From Blattabacterium sp. (Cryptocercus punctulatus) str. Cpu (lineage in GTDB: Bacteria > Bacteroidota > Bacteroidia > Flavobacteriales > Blattabacteriaceae): DNA of 64,000 bases. A program made the position numbers and the translations under genes. This document shows, one piece after another, positions 30,290-39,308 of this stretch (its first letter is position 1; each line of letters opens with the position of its first letter). A model generated the notes under the pieces. That model saw nothing but the letters and a program-made list of their open reading frames with translations, ran no database searches and was not told the DNA's origin. The stretch lies in the NCBI RefSeq assembly GCF_000236405.1, contig NC_016621.1:218501-282500 (forward strand). The letters are read 5' to 3'.

Positions 30290-30673
30290 TAATTCTATAA
30301 ATGCACCTCCAAGATATGAAAAATGAAAAAATATAGGAAGAATTACAATTTCAAACCATAATGGAAGTGTATATAAAAAAATATGAATGAAAGCAATAAT
30401 AAATAAAATAATTCCAGTTAGTCCTGCATAAGCTTTTTTAGCATTTTGTACAAAAAAAGCTGTTGTAATTCCTCCTAATAAAGCACTAAAAGCATAGAAG
30501 AAAAATAAAGTTATGAAAAAACTAGAAGGAGCATGAATAAATACATGTTGTATATTTTTCAATGGAATGAATTGTATATTGATAAACCAGTTTTTTATTA
30601 ATTTTATGGAATAAATGATTTCAGTAATACTAACTAATATTCCTATGAATACTGCAAAAAAATTTCTATACAT
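30263..30673 (-). CDS. Small conserved membrane protein, unknown function
   Basis: 136 residues, predicted to have four hydrophobic helices (about 5-20, 52-75, 84-105, 107-125). Gly-rich helix [20 protein letters not shown] is the most distinctive part, resembling small Flavobacteria membrane proteins of no known role. No catalytic motif. It lies alone on the minus strand, tail-to-tail with nhaD (27-nt overlap) and divergent from menB. Codon use is like its neighbours, so it appears to be real, but I cannot assign a function. Confidence 0.75.
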   Translation of the reverse strand: MYRNFFAVFIGILVSITEIIYSIKLIKNWFINIQFIPLKNIQHVFIHAPSSFFITLFFFYAFSALLGGITTAFFVQNAKKAYAGLTGIILFIIAFIHIFLYTLPLWFEIVILPIFFHFSYLGGAFIELLQRKKWIN

Positions 30674-30736
30674 ATAACATTATTAAAAAAAGTATTTTTT
30701 TTGTTATTTTGTAAAAATAAAATAATTTATTTTGTT

Positions 30737-31561
30737 ATGTATCCTAAAATAAATTGGAATTATATAAAAAAATATGAGGATATTAATTTCTATTTTTGGA
30801 AAGGAATTTCCAAAATAGAAATTAATAGACCTAAATGTCATAATGCTTTTCGTGTAGAAACAGTAAAAGAAATGATAGATGCTATAGATATATGTCGGGA
30901 TCGAAGAGATGTAGATATATTAATTATAACTGGATCTGGAAAAAAATCTTTTTGTTCTGGAGGAGATCAGAATCAAAGGGGATTAGGTGGTTATTTAGGA
31001 AAAGATGGAATTCCAAGATTAAATATTTTAGATTTTTATAAAAAAATTAGAGAAATACCTAAACCAGTTATTGCTATGGTAAATGGATTTTCTATAGGTG
31101 GGGGACATGTTTTACATGTAGTTTGTGATTTAACTATTTCCTCTAATAATGCTGTTTTTAGTCAAGTAGGACCAAAAGTAGGATCTTTTGATGGGGGATT
31201 TGGAGCTTCTTATTTAGCCCGTCATATTGGTCAAAAAAAAACACGAGAAATGTGGTTTTTATGTAAAAAATATTCTGCTAATGAGGCATTAAAAATGGGA
31301 TTAATTAATAAAGTAGTTCCTCAAAATAAATTAGAAAAAACTACTATAAAATGGTGTCAATTAATCCAAAAACGGAGTCCAATGTCTTTGAGAATGATTA
31401 AACGTTGTTTAAATGCAGAATTAGATGGCCAACATGGATTGATGCAATTAGCTGGAGATGCTACTTTAATGTTTTATTTAATGGAAGAATCTCAAGAAGG
31501 AAAAAAAGCATTTTTAGAAAAAAGAGAACCCAATTTTAAAAAATTTACAAAATTTTTATGA
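30737..31561 (+). CDS. menB: 1,4-dihydroxy-2-naphthoyl-CoA synthase
   Basis: 274 residues from ATG 30737; a TTG-started extension to 30701 is not family-like. Crotonase fold: closes the ring of o-succinylbenzoyl-CoA in menaquinone synthesis. Evidence is [13 protein letters not shown], then [39 protein letters not shown] and [20 protein letters not shown]. Its TGA overlaps the menA ATG by 4 nt. First gene of the cluster menB-menA-hydrolase-menC-menE. Confidence 0.97.
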   Translation: MYPKINWNYIKKYEDINFYFWKGISKIEINRPKCHNAFRVETVKEMIDAIDICRDRRDVDILIITGSGKKSFCSGGDQNQRGLGGYLGKDGIPRLNILDFYKKIREIPKPVIAMVNGFSIGGGHVLHVVCDLTISSNNAVFSQVGPKVGSFDGGFGASYLARHIGQKKTREMWFLCKKYSANEALKMGLINKVVPQNKLEKTTIKWCQLIQKRSPMSLRMIKRCLNAELDGQHGLMQLAGDATLMFYLMEESQEGKKAFLEKREPNFKKFTKFL

Positions 31562-32469
31562 ATTTAAAATATTGGATTTATGCAATTCGTTTACATACTT
31601 TACTTCTATCTTTTTCTGGAATTACTTTAAGTTTTTTAATATCTAAATATAGAGGATATGGAGATTATTGTACTTATTTTTTATGTCTTATAACTGCTAT
31701 ATTTTTGCAAATATTAGCCAATATTTCAAATGATTATGGAGATAGTATAAAAGGAGTAGATAATTTTCGAAGAATTGGTCCAAATAGAACTGTTCAAAGT
31801 GGATTCATTTCATTAATTTCAATGAAAAAAGCAATAAATATATTTTCTATTTTATCTTTTATTTTTGGTTTTTTATTAATTTATAAATCTATTAGATTAC
31901 AAAATATTTTTCTTTTTTTATTTTATTTTATAGGAATTTTAATTTGTATATATAGTTCTATTAAATATAGTATTGGTACTTATCCTTATGGATATTTAGG
32001 AATGGGAGATTTATCTGTTTTGATATTTTTTGGTTTTATTTCTATAGGAGGAAGTTATTTTTTATATACAAAATTTTATCCTTTAGATATATTTTTTTTA
32101 TCTTTATCAATAGGGTTATTAAATATTTCTGTTTTAAATATTAATAATATGAGAGATATAGATAATGATTATAAAAATGGAAAATATACTTTAGCAGGAA
32201 TATTAGGAATTAAATATGCAAAAATATACCATATTTTATCTATTATATTATCTATATTTTTAGGTTTTTTATTTAATTATTTAAATTATAAAAATTTATA
32301 CCAATGGATTTTTTTTATATTCAATATTCCTTTTTTAATACAACATTTAAAAAAAATTATTTATATAAATAATCCAAAAGATTTTAATGATGAACTTAAA
32401 AAATTAGTTTTAATTACTTTTTTTTATTCTATGAGTATAGGTATAGGAATTCAATATTCTTATTATTAA
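31558..32469 (+). CDS. menA: 1,4-dihydroxy-2-naphthoate polyprenyltransferase
   Basis: 303 residues, about 8-9 membrane helices, UbiA family. Attaches the polyprenyl tail to DHNA. The two Asp-rich motifs are visible: [20 protein letters not shown] near residues 60-80 and [20 protein letters not shown] near 195-215. The donor chain may come from the polyprenyl synthase at 58.6-59.6 kb. Overlaps menB by 4 nt. Confidence 0.94.
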   Translation: MNLKYWIYAIRLHTLLLSFSGITLSFLISKYRGYGDYCTYFLCLITAIFLQILANISNDYGDSIKGVDNFRRIGPNRTVQSGFISLISMKKAINIFSILSFIFGFLLIYKSIRLQNIFLFLFYFIGILICIYSSIKYSIGTYPYGYLGMGDLSVLIFFGFISIGGSYFLYTKFYPLDIFFLSLSIGLLNISVLNINNMRDIDNDYKNGKYTLAGILGIKYAKIYHILSIILSIFLGFLFNYLNYKNLYQWIFFIFNIPFLIQHLKKIIYINNPKDFNDELKKLVLITFFYSMSIGIGIQYSYY

Positions 32470-32470
32470 T

Positions 32471-32494
32471 AAATTAATAAATTAATAAATTAAT
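32471..32494 (+). repeat. Three tandem copies of AAATTAAT
   Basis: Three perfect 8-bp copies between menA and the hydrolase gene. Probably a replication-slippage tract; no role is evident. Confidence 0.7.
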
Positions 32495-32503
32495 ACAAAT
32501 AAA

Positions 32504-33202
32504 ATGAAAATAACTTTTTTTACTCATAGTACATATATGTTAGAAATTCATAAAAATTTTTTATTGGTAGATCCTTTTTTTTCCGAAAATCCTATTTTTA
32601 ATAATAATACATTATTATCAAATAAATATAATCAATTTTTTGAAAAAATTGATTATATTTTGTTGACTCATGCTCATTATGATCATGTATGTGATGTAGA
32701 AATTTTTGCAAAAAAATTTAATTCTTTAATTATATCAAATTATGAAATATCTAATTTTTTTAATAAAAAAGGATTAAAAACATATGGGATAAATTATGGA
32801 TCTTTCATAACTTTTCCATTTGGAAAATTAAAATATGTTTGGGCTACTCATTCTAGTGTTTTTAAAGATGGTACTTATGGAGGTAATCCCGGAGGATTTC
32901 TTTTACATACAGATAAAGGAAATATTTATTTATCCGGAGATACTTCTTTAACATATGAAATGAAACTTATTCCTAAATTTGGAAAGTTAAAAATATCTAT
33001 TCTTCCTATAGGAGGAATTTATACTATGGATGTTGAAGAAGCTATTTTTGCTTCTAATTTTTTACAATGTGATAAAATATTAGGAGTACATTACGATACT
33101 TTTGAATCCATAAAAATTAATCGAGAAAAAGCAAAAAAAAATTTTTTTGATAATCAAAAACAACTTTTTTTATTAGAAATGGGGGAATCAATATGGATTT
33201 AA
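32504..33202 (+). CDS. Metal-dependent hydrolase of the UPF0173/UlaG-like family
   Basis: 232 residues, complete metallo-beta-lactamase fold. The metal motif is THAHYDHV (His56, His58, Asp60, His61), with THSS (near residue 115), a GDTS motif (near 147) and a C-terminal GVHYDTF supplying further ligands. The true substrate of this family is unknown. It is kept inside the men cluster of a reduced genome between menA and menC, so a job in menaquinone synthesis, such as the missing DHNA-CoA hydrolysis step, is worth considering. That role is inference only. Confidence 0.85.
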   Translation: MKITFFTHSTYMLEIHKNFLLVDPFFSENPIFNNNTLLSNKYNQFFEKIDYILLTHAHYDHVCDVEIFAKKFNSLIISNYEISNFFNKKGLKTYGINYGSFITFPFGKLKYVWATHSSVFKDGTYGGNPGGFLLHTDKGNIYLSGDTSLTYEMKLIPKFGKLKISILPIGGIYTMDVEEAIFASNFLQCDKILGVHYDTFESIKINREKAKKNFFDNQKQLFLLEMGESIWI

Positions 33203-33261
33203 ATCTATTTTTTTAATAAATTAATTTTTGATAATATATTAAATATAAATAGTTATTAAAT

Positions 33262-33374
33262 ATGATAATAAATTATTTTTTTGAAAAAAAAAATTTTTTT
33301 TTAAAGAAAAAATAAAAAAATTCTAAAAGAACATTCAATTATAATATAATTTGGTACTTAATTTTAAAAAAAAT
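33262..33374 (+). other. menC: Disrupted 5' part of menC
   Basis: ATG 33262 opens MIINYFFEKKNFFLKKK, then an in-frame TAA (33313), then in the same frame KNSKRTFNYNIIWYLILKK up to an A8 run (33366-33373). The last part resembles the normal MenC N-terminus (GTSRGV...WFI.L) that precedes GIGEC. One extra A in the A8 run would join it to the main menC frame. The TAA would still have to be bypassed. Confidence 0.6.
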
Positions 33375-34337
33375 AATAAGATAGGAATTGGAGAATGTAA
33401 TCCATTATTGGATAATAATGCATTTAAAAATTTAAATATTTATGAAAAAGAATTGTTATATCTTTCTAAAAAGATAAATATTATCCAAAAAAATGAATCT
33501 TTTTATTATCATTCCTATATTTCTTATTCCTCAATTTTATTTGGATTAGAACAAGCTATTTTAGGGTTAAAAAATAGATATCCCATATTGTATGATTCTA
33601 AATTTACTATTGGTAAATCAGGTATTTCTATAAATAGCTTAATATGGTTATTTTCATTATCTAATATGAATATAGAAAATGAAGTAACAAAAATAGAAAA
33701 AGAGATTAATAAAGGTTTTTTATTTATTAAAATGAAAATAAGTCCAAAATTATTTCCTTATCAACTTATAGTTTTAAAAAAAATAAAAAAAAAGTATCCA
33801 TATATAAAAATACGTATCGATGCAAATGGATCTTTTAAAAATAGTAAAGAAGCTATATATTATATTAATAAACTTTATGACATAAATATTGTTTATTCAG
33901 TAGAGCAACCTATAAAAATTGGAAATTGGAAAGATTTATCCAATATATGTAAAAAATCAAAATTACCTATAGCATTAGATGAAGAATTAATAGGAATTAA
34001 TAATTTAAAATTTAAAAAAAGATTATTAGATATTATATCTCCTAAATATATAATATTAAAACCTAGTGTATGCGGAGGATTTTTCGGATCTAAGGAATGG
34101 ATAATAGAAGCATATAAAAGAAAAATAAAATGGTGTATAAGTTCTTCTTTAGAGAGTAAAATAGGAATTAATGCAATAGCACAATGGACTTTTAAAATGG
34201 AAGAAAAATATAATAAGGGTATTCATGGATTAAATATAGGATATTTTCATAATGATTTTTATTCTCCTTTACATATAAAAAAAGGTTATATTTGGTATAA
34301 TCCATTAAAAATATGGAAATTCAAGAATCTTATTTAA
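33351..34337 (+). CDS. menC: o-Succinylbenzoate synthase (N-terminus displaced)
   Basis: 328 residues from TTG 33351. Enolase superfamily enzyme that dehydrates SHCHC to o-succinylbenzoate in menaquinone synthesis. Present are KIGIGECNPLLDN, the acid/base lysine in FIKMKIS, metal ligands in RIDANGSF, SVEQP and ALDEEL, and the second lysine in ILKPSVCGG. The barrel looks intact. About 30 residues of the capping domain are missing and lie upstream, out of frame and interrupted. The gene may be functional from the TTG, rescued by slippage, or newly dying. It overlaps menE by 25 nt. Confidence 0.85.
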   Translation: MVLNFKKNNKIGIGECNPLLDNNAFKNLNIYEKELLYLSKKINIIQKNESFYYHSYISYSSILFGLEQAILGLKNRYPILYDSKFTIGKSGISINSLIWLFSLSNMNIENEVTKIEKEINKGFLFIKMKISPKLFPYQLIVLKKIKKKYPYIKIRIDANGSFKNSKEAIYYINKLYDINIVYSVEQPIKIGNWKDLSNICKKSKLPIALDEELIGINNLKFKKRLLDIISPKYIILKPSVCGGFFGSKEWIIEAYKRKIKWCISSSLESKIGINAIAQWTFKMEEKYNKGIHGLNIGYFHNDFYSPLHIKKGYIWYNPLKIWKFKNLI

Positions 34338-35401
34338 AAATAAGAATTAATTTTTCTTCAAAAAAAAAATCAAATCTTTTAATTTTTAAAGGTGATCCTT
34401 TATACCCATGGAAAAAATCTATTTTTTCTTTTTTAAAAAATTGGAATAATCGGAATCAATCGGTATTGATTAGTTTTACCTCTGGAACAACTGGAACCCC
34501 TAAAAAAGTTTTTTTTAATAAAAAATATATGTATGAATATGCAAAAAAAACGGTAGATTTTTTAAATTTAAAAAATAAAAAAATTAAAGGACTTTTATGC
34601 TTATCTCCAAATACAATAGCAGCACAAATGTTTTTAGTTCGTTCTATTATATTTCATTGGGATATTTATTGTATTCCTCCATCATCTAATCCTTTAAAAA
34701 ATATAAAAGAATCTTTTGATATTGTATCTATGGTTCCAATGCAAGTTTATTCTAGTTTAAAAAGTTTGAAAAAAATAAGGATTCTTTTGATAGGTGGTTC
34801 CCCAATTTCCATTGATTTAGAAAAAAAACTCCAAAAAGTTACTACTATTTGTTATGCAACTTATGGAATGACAGAAACATTAGGGCATATAGCTTTAAAA
34901 AAAATTAATGGATTATATAAAACTAGTTATTATCAAACATTAAAAAATATTTCTATTAATATAGATAAAAGAAATTGTTTAGGAATATTTTCTCCATATT
35001 GTATAAATTCTTTCATTCAAACTAATGATATTGTTCATATGATTTCTAAAGATAAATTTAATTGGATAGGTAGATATGATAATATTATTAATAGTGGAGG
35101 AATAAAAATTATTCCTGAATTAGTCGAAAAAATAATATATCCTTTTATACCTTTTGACAAAAGATTTTTTATTTCTTCAATTCCAGATAAAATATTGGGA
35201 GAAAAAATAATACTAATTATTGAAGGATCTATTTTTTCTATTACAATTCCAAAATCTATTTTCATAGGAAAAAAAAGATTTTATAAGCCAAAAAATATTT
35301 TTTTTATACAAAATTTTATAGAAAATTCTTTAGGAAAATTGAAAAGAAAAGAAATTAAAAATAAATTAATGAAAAATATTATAAATAAACATTTATTTTA
35401 A
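34313..35401 (+). CDS. menE: o-Succinylbenzoate--CoA ligase
   Basis: 362 residues, short flavobacterial type of the ANL (AMP-forming) family. Motifs are ISFTSGTTGTPKKV (ATP loop, near residue 54), CYATYGMTETLGH and the hinge/lysine region FNWIGRYDNIINSGGIKIIP, with SLGKLKRKE near the C-terminus carrying the catalytic lysine. Activates o-succinylbenzoate for MenB. It starts within menC (25-nt overlap) and its stop overlaps the convergent icd by 9 nt. Confidence 0.93.
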   Translation: MEIQESYLKIRINFSSKKKSNLLIFKGDPLYPWKKSIFSFLKNWNNRNQSVLISFTSGTTGTPKKVFFNKKYMYEYAKKTVDFLNLKNKKIKGLLCLSPNTIAAQMFLVRSIIFHWDIYCIPPSSNPLKNIKESFDIVSMVPMQVYSSLKSLKKIRILLIGGSPISIDLEKKLQKVTTICYATYGMTETLGHIALKKINGLYKTSYYQTLKNISINIDKRNCLGIFSPYCINSFIQTNDIVHMISKDKFNWIGRYDNIINSGGIKIIPELVEKIIYPFIPFDKRFFISSIPDKILGEKIILIIEGSIFSITIPKSIFIGKKRFYKPKNIFFIQNFIENSLGKLKRKEIKNKLMKNIINKHLF

Positions 35402-36640
35402 TTTTAGTATTTTTTTTTCGAAATGTGATTTTAATATAATAAAAAAAGATTCTGTATCTAAGTAATTATTATTTTTATTTTCATAAATATTATTTCCGTA
35501 TATAAGTTTATATAAATCTTTAGTCATTATTCCAGATTGGATTAATTCTATGCAAGTTTCTTCCATTTTTTCCGAAAATTTTTTTAAACTAGAATTTTTA
35601 TCCAAAAAAGCTCTATGTTTGAGTCCACGAGTCCAAGCAAAAATAGAAGCAACAGGATTTGTAGATGTTTTTATTCCTTTTTGATGTAATCTATAATGTC
35701 TAGTTATTGTACCATGTGCAGCTTCCGATTCTATTGTTTTTCCATCTGGAGTAAGTAAAATTGAAGTCATCATCCCTAATGACCCAAATCCTTGAGCTAT
35801 AGTATCCGAATGAACATCTCCATCATAATTTTTGCAAGCCCATATAAATCCTCCCTTAGATTTTATTGCATAAGCTACCATATCATCAATCAAACGATGT
35901 TCGTAAGTAATTTTAATTTTTTCAAAAATTGATAAAAATTCTTTTTTATATATTTTATGAAAAATATCTTTGTATTTTCCATCATAATTTTTTAAAATAG
36001 TATTTTTTGTAGAAAGAAAAAGAGAATTTTTTTTGTAAACCGAATAATTAAAACAAGAACGGGCAAATCCATAGATAGATTGATCTGTATTATACATTGC
36101 CATGGAAATACCTGGATTTATAAAATGATGTATTTTAAAATTTTTAATTTTTTGTTTTTTATTATCTGGTATAAATTTAAGGTATAATTTTCCTTTTTCT
36201 TTAATAAGAATATCTATTGCATTATATTGATCTCCATATGCATGACGAGCAATACATATTGGATTTTTCCAATTTGGAATTGGACGAGGTATATTTTCTA
36301 CTATAATAGGTTCTCTAAAAATAGTTCCATTTAGAATATTTCTTATTGTACCATTTGGAGATTTCCACTTTTTTTTTAAATTAAATTCTTTCATTCTTTC
36401 TTCATCAGGTGTAATTGTAGCACATTTAATTCCAACATTATATTTTTTTATTGCATGACCAGCTTCTATAGTAATTTGATCCTCTGTAAAGTTTCTATTA
36501 TCTATTCCTAAGTCAAAATAGATAATTTTGATATCTAAATAAGGAATAATTAAATATTTTTTAATATATTTCCATATAATTCTAGCCATTTCATCTCCAT
36601 TAATTTCTACTATAGGATTAGTCACTTTTATTTTTTTCAT
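35393..36640 (-). CDS. icd: Isocitrate dehydrogenase (NADP)
   Basis: 415 residues, of the eukaryote-like homodimeric class: ITPDEERMKEFNLKKKWKSP, NGTIRNILNGTIFREPI, IARHAYGDQY, metal/substrate region KNYDGDVHSDTIAQGFGSLG and nucleotide region ESEAAHGTITRHYRLHQKG. Converts isocitrate to 2-oxoglutarate with NADPH. It stands alone on the minus strand, head-to-head with the cysE remnant and cysJ. Its presence implies the oxidative branch of the TCA cycle is at least partly kept. Confidence 0.96.
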   Translation of the reverse strand: MKKIKVTNPIVEINGDEMARIIWKYIKKYLIIPYLDIKIIYFDLGIDNRNFTEDQITIEAGHAIKKYNVGIKCATITPDEERMKEFNLKKKWKSPNGTIRNILNGTIFREPIIVENIPRPIPNWKNPICIARHAYGDQYNAIDILIKEKGKLYLKFIPDNKKQKIKNFKIHHFINPGISMAMYNTDQSIYGFARSCFNYSVYKKNSLFLSTKNTILKNYDGKYKDIFHKIYKKEFLSIFEKIKITYEHRLIDDMVAYAIKSKGGFIWACKNYDGDVHSDTIAQGFGSLGMMTSILLTPDGKTIESEAAHGTITRHYRLHQKGIKTSTNPVASIFAWTRGLKHRAFLDKNSSLKKFSEKMEETCIELIQSGIMTKDLYKLIYGNNIYENKNNNYLDTESFFIILKSHFEKKILKLK

Positions 36641-36849
36641 ATTATAATTTTTTAATAAAAGAAATTATTATATTTATTTTTTTTTTAAAAACTATTTATT
36701 ATAATATTCCATTTTATTGAATTTTTATTCTATATTCATCATCATTTTTATAAAAAAAAAATAGTTTTTTTCTACAAAATTTTAATAATATTGAAGATAA
36801 ACTAATATCTTATTTTATTAGAAAAATTATTATATAAAAATAATATTAT

Positions 36850-37230
36850 CGTAGTTGTACTGATGTCGAATATCCAACTATGTAAAAAAAAATTACAAAA
36901 ATATTACTAATATTTATCAAATATTGATTACGGATGCTAATGCAATATTAAATTTCGATCCTTCTACAATAGTTATAGAGTAAATTTTTCTATTTTATCC
37001 TAGTTTTTTTTTATTTCATTATACCGAATAGCTCATCAATTATGAATTTTAAAAATATCAATCATTCCAAGAATGATAACTGAATATATTCATAAATCAT
37101 ATATATAGAAATTACTTTATAATAAAAAAAATATGCTTTTTTAGTACATTTTATTATTTTTCATAATACAAAAATTTTATTGATCAAAATAATAAGTGGA
37201 ATAAATTTATGAACACTCAATATATTTTGT
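36850..37230 (+). pseudogene. cysE: Serine O-acetyltransferase, degraded remnant
   Basis: The 846 nt between icd and cysJ have no intact gene but hold a readable wreck of CysE. At 36882-36980 one frame reads VKKNYKNITNIYQILITDAN followed by AILNFDPSTIVIE, matching the family's LltDAxAxxxxDPAAxSxxEVI. A TAA replaces the next Glu codon (36981), then IFLFYPSFF continues in frame. After a T9 run (37004-37012) the frame shifts to ISLYRIAHQL*ILKISIIPR and MITEYIHKS, matching YRxAHxLy...IPRmiTEyaHs. About 37170-37215 reads IKIISGINL*TLNI, like IGGNVWLT with Trp changed to stop. Most of the hexapeptide-repeat region is deleted. Confidence 0.75.
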
Positions 37231-37231
37231 T

Positions 37232-37251
37232 TATATATATATATATATATA
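37232..37251. repeat. (TA)10 microsatellite
   Basis: Ten TA units at the 3' edge of the cysE remnant. The rest of the gap up to cysJ (37252-37486) is featureless AT-rich DNA with no clear promoter. Confidence 0.8.
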
Positions 37252-37486
37252 TTCATAAATTATATCATAATTATAGATAATTTAATAATTAATAATAAAT
37301 AAAAAGAATATTTACATAAATAAATCGATAGTCACTGTAAAAAAAATCTCCAATTTCTATGCATAAAGTATATATAAATACTTTTTATTATATATTCTTT
37401 ATAATTGCAAAAATATGATAAAAAAAATTATTTTATATATTAAAATCCTAATTTTTTTTCATTTATATTTTTTTAACTAGAATAAA

Positions 37487-39169
37487 ATGTTATCTGAATC
37501 AAAAAATAAAATATTTGTAGAATTAATAAAAAATTCTTCTAAAGAAGAAATTATTTGGATGTATGGATATATATCTGGAATATTACCTTATTTTCAAAAA
37601 AATTTAAAAGAATTTAAAAAAAATCAAGATACAATTACACTTGTATATGGAACAGAAACCGGAAATGCTAAAAATTTAGCTTTTTCTATTGTAGAAAAAG
37701 CTAAAAAAGAAAAAATTCAAATTAAATTAATAAGTTTAGATCAATATAATTTTATAGATTTAAAAAAAGAAAATTATTTTTTTATAATTATTAGCACATA
37801 TGGAACAGGAGAACCTCCTTCATCCGCAAAATCTTTTTTTAATTTTATTTTTCAAGAAAAAAATCTTCGTTTAGAGAATATGAAATATGGTGTATTAGCA
37901 TTAGGAAATAGTACATATTCTTTTTTTTGTAAAGCTGGTGAGGATTTAGATAAACGTTTATATGAAATGGGTGCAGATAGAAAAATACCATTATATAAAT
38001 GTGATGTTGATTTTGAATCAAAATCAGAAAGTTGGTTTTTAAATTTTTTGAAAATATTTCAAATAAAAAAATTGGAAAAAAATATTTTAAAAAAAAATGA
38101 GGTAAAAAAAAAAATTCATGGAAAAATTTTGACTAATATACTTTTAAATGATAAAAAAAAAGGATCTAATAAAGAAATTCATCATATTGAAATTTTAATA
38201 AAAAATAATGAATTGGATAAAAATGATTATTCTCCAGGAGATTCTATAGCTATTATAGCAGAAAATTCTAAATATGAAGTAAAAAAAATTATAAATATTA
38301 TCCAAAATAAAGATATTTTAGATAATTCAAATGAATTAAAAATGCTTTTTGATTTATTGAAAAAAATTAAATATTTTTTATTTATCGATAAATATGTTAA
38401 AAAAATATTCTATTTTAGTAGGAAAAATATTCCTAATAATAAAGAATGGAATTTTTTTGATCTTTTAAAAGAATTTCCTATAAAAAATAAAATTCTGTTA
38501 AAAGATTTAGTTAAAATAATGGATCCTATAAAACCTAGATTATATTCTATTTCTTCTTCTCCTAAAGTTCATCATTCTGAAATACATATTACAGTATCAC
38601 GTCATCGTTTTCAAAAATATGGTATAATTAAATATGGATTTTGTTCTAATTTTATTTCTAAATTAAAAGTAGAAGATGATTTATTTTTTTATATACACAA
38701 AAATCATTTATTTAAGTTACCAAAATCTAATAAGGATATTATCCTTATTGGCACTGGTACTGGAATAGCCCCTTTTCGTTCTTTTTTATATGAAAGAGAA
38801 TTTATAGGAGCAACCGGTAGAAATTGGCTTTTTTTTGGAGACCAATATTTTTATACGGATTTTTTATATCAAAAAGAAATACAAAATTGGAAAAAAAATG
38901 GAATACTACATCATGTAAGTCTTGCTTTTTCTAGAGATCAAAAAGATAAAATATATGTACAGAATAAAATATGGGAAAATAGAAAAGAATTTTTTTCATG
39001 GATAGAAAATGGGGCTTATATATATGTTTGTGGAAAAAAAAAACCTATGAGTATAGATGTTGAAACCACTATATATCGTATAATAAAAGAAGTTGGTGGA
39101 TATTCTACAACAGAATTTTTTGTAAAAAAAATGATAGAGAATGGACGTTATTTAAAAGATGTATACTAA
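37487..39169 (+). CDS. cysJ: Sulfite reductase [NADPH] flavoprotein alpha-component
   Basis: 560 residues (E. coli about 599). Passes electrons from NADPH through FAD and FMN to the CysI subunit, which reduces sulfite to sulfide. Flavodoxin domain at about 50-200: TLVYGTETGNAKNLAFS and ISTYGTGEPPSSAKSFFNFI. FAD domain: KPRLYSISSSPK near residue 354. NADPH domain: LIGTGTGIAPFRSFLYERE near residue 421 and YVCGKKKPMSIDVE. It is intact, although cysE just upstream is destroyed. cysI is not in this window. Confidence 0.93.
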   Translation: MLSESKNKIFVELIKNSSKEEIIWMYGYISGILPYFQKNLKEFKKNQDTITLVYGTETGNAKNLAFSIVEKAKKEKIQIKLISLDQYNFIDLKKENYFFIIISTYGTGEPPSSAKSFFNFIFQEKNLRLENMKYGVLALGNSTYSFFCKAGEDLDKRLYEMGADRKIPLYKCDVDFESKSESWFLNFLKIFQIKKLEKNILKKNEVKKKIHGKILTNILLNDKKKGSNKEIHHIEILIKNNELDKNDYSPGDSIAIIAENSKYEVKKIINIIQNKDILDNSNELKMLFDLLKKIKYFLFIDKYVKKIFYFSRKNIPNNKEWNFFDLLKEFPIKNKILLKDLVKIMDPIKPRLYSISSSPKVHHSEIHITVSRHRFQKYGIIKYGFCSNFISKLKVEDDLFFYIHKNHLFKLPKSNKDIILIGTGTGIAPFRSFLYEREFIGATGRNWLFFGDQYFYTDFLYQKEIQNWKKNGILHHVSLAFSRDQKDKIYVQNKIWENRKEFFSWIENGAYIYVCGKKKPMSIDVETTIYRIIKEVGGYSTTEFFVKKMIENGRYLKDVY

Positions 39170-39308
39170 TTTTTTTTACAAAAAATTTATTTTGATAATT
39201 AAATTGATTAATAATATGAAAAAATATAGTTTTTTATGGAAAAAATAATCTTTATTGGAGTTGGATCAAGAAGGTAACCTTTTGAATAAATTTTATAAAT
39301 TCTAATTT

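Noticed and set aside
37232..37251. (TA)10 tract as a possible replication origin element.
   Set aside because: No DnaA boxes, no GC-skew evidence available by eye and no origin genes nearby; a simple microsatellite is enough.
39236..39290. Short peptide MEKIIFIGVGSRR between cysJ and serA, resembling the start of a siroheme or Rossmann enzyme.
   Set aside because: Only 13 residues before a stop, and no further matching fragment in any frame; too little to call a remnant.
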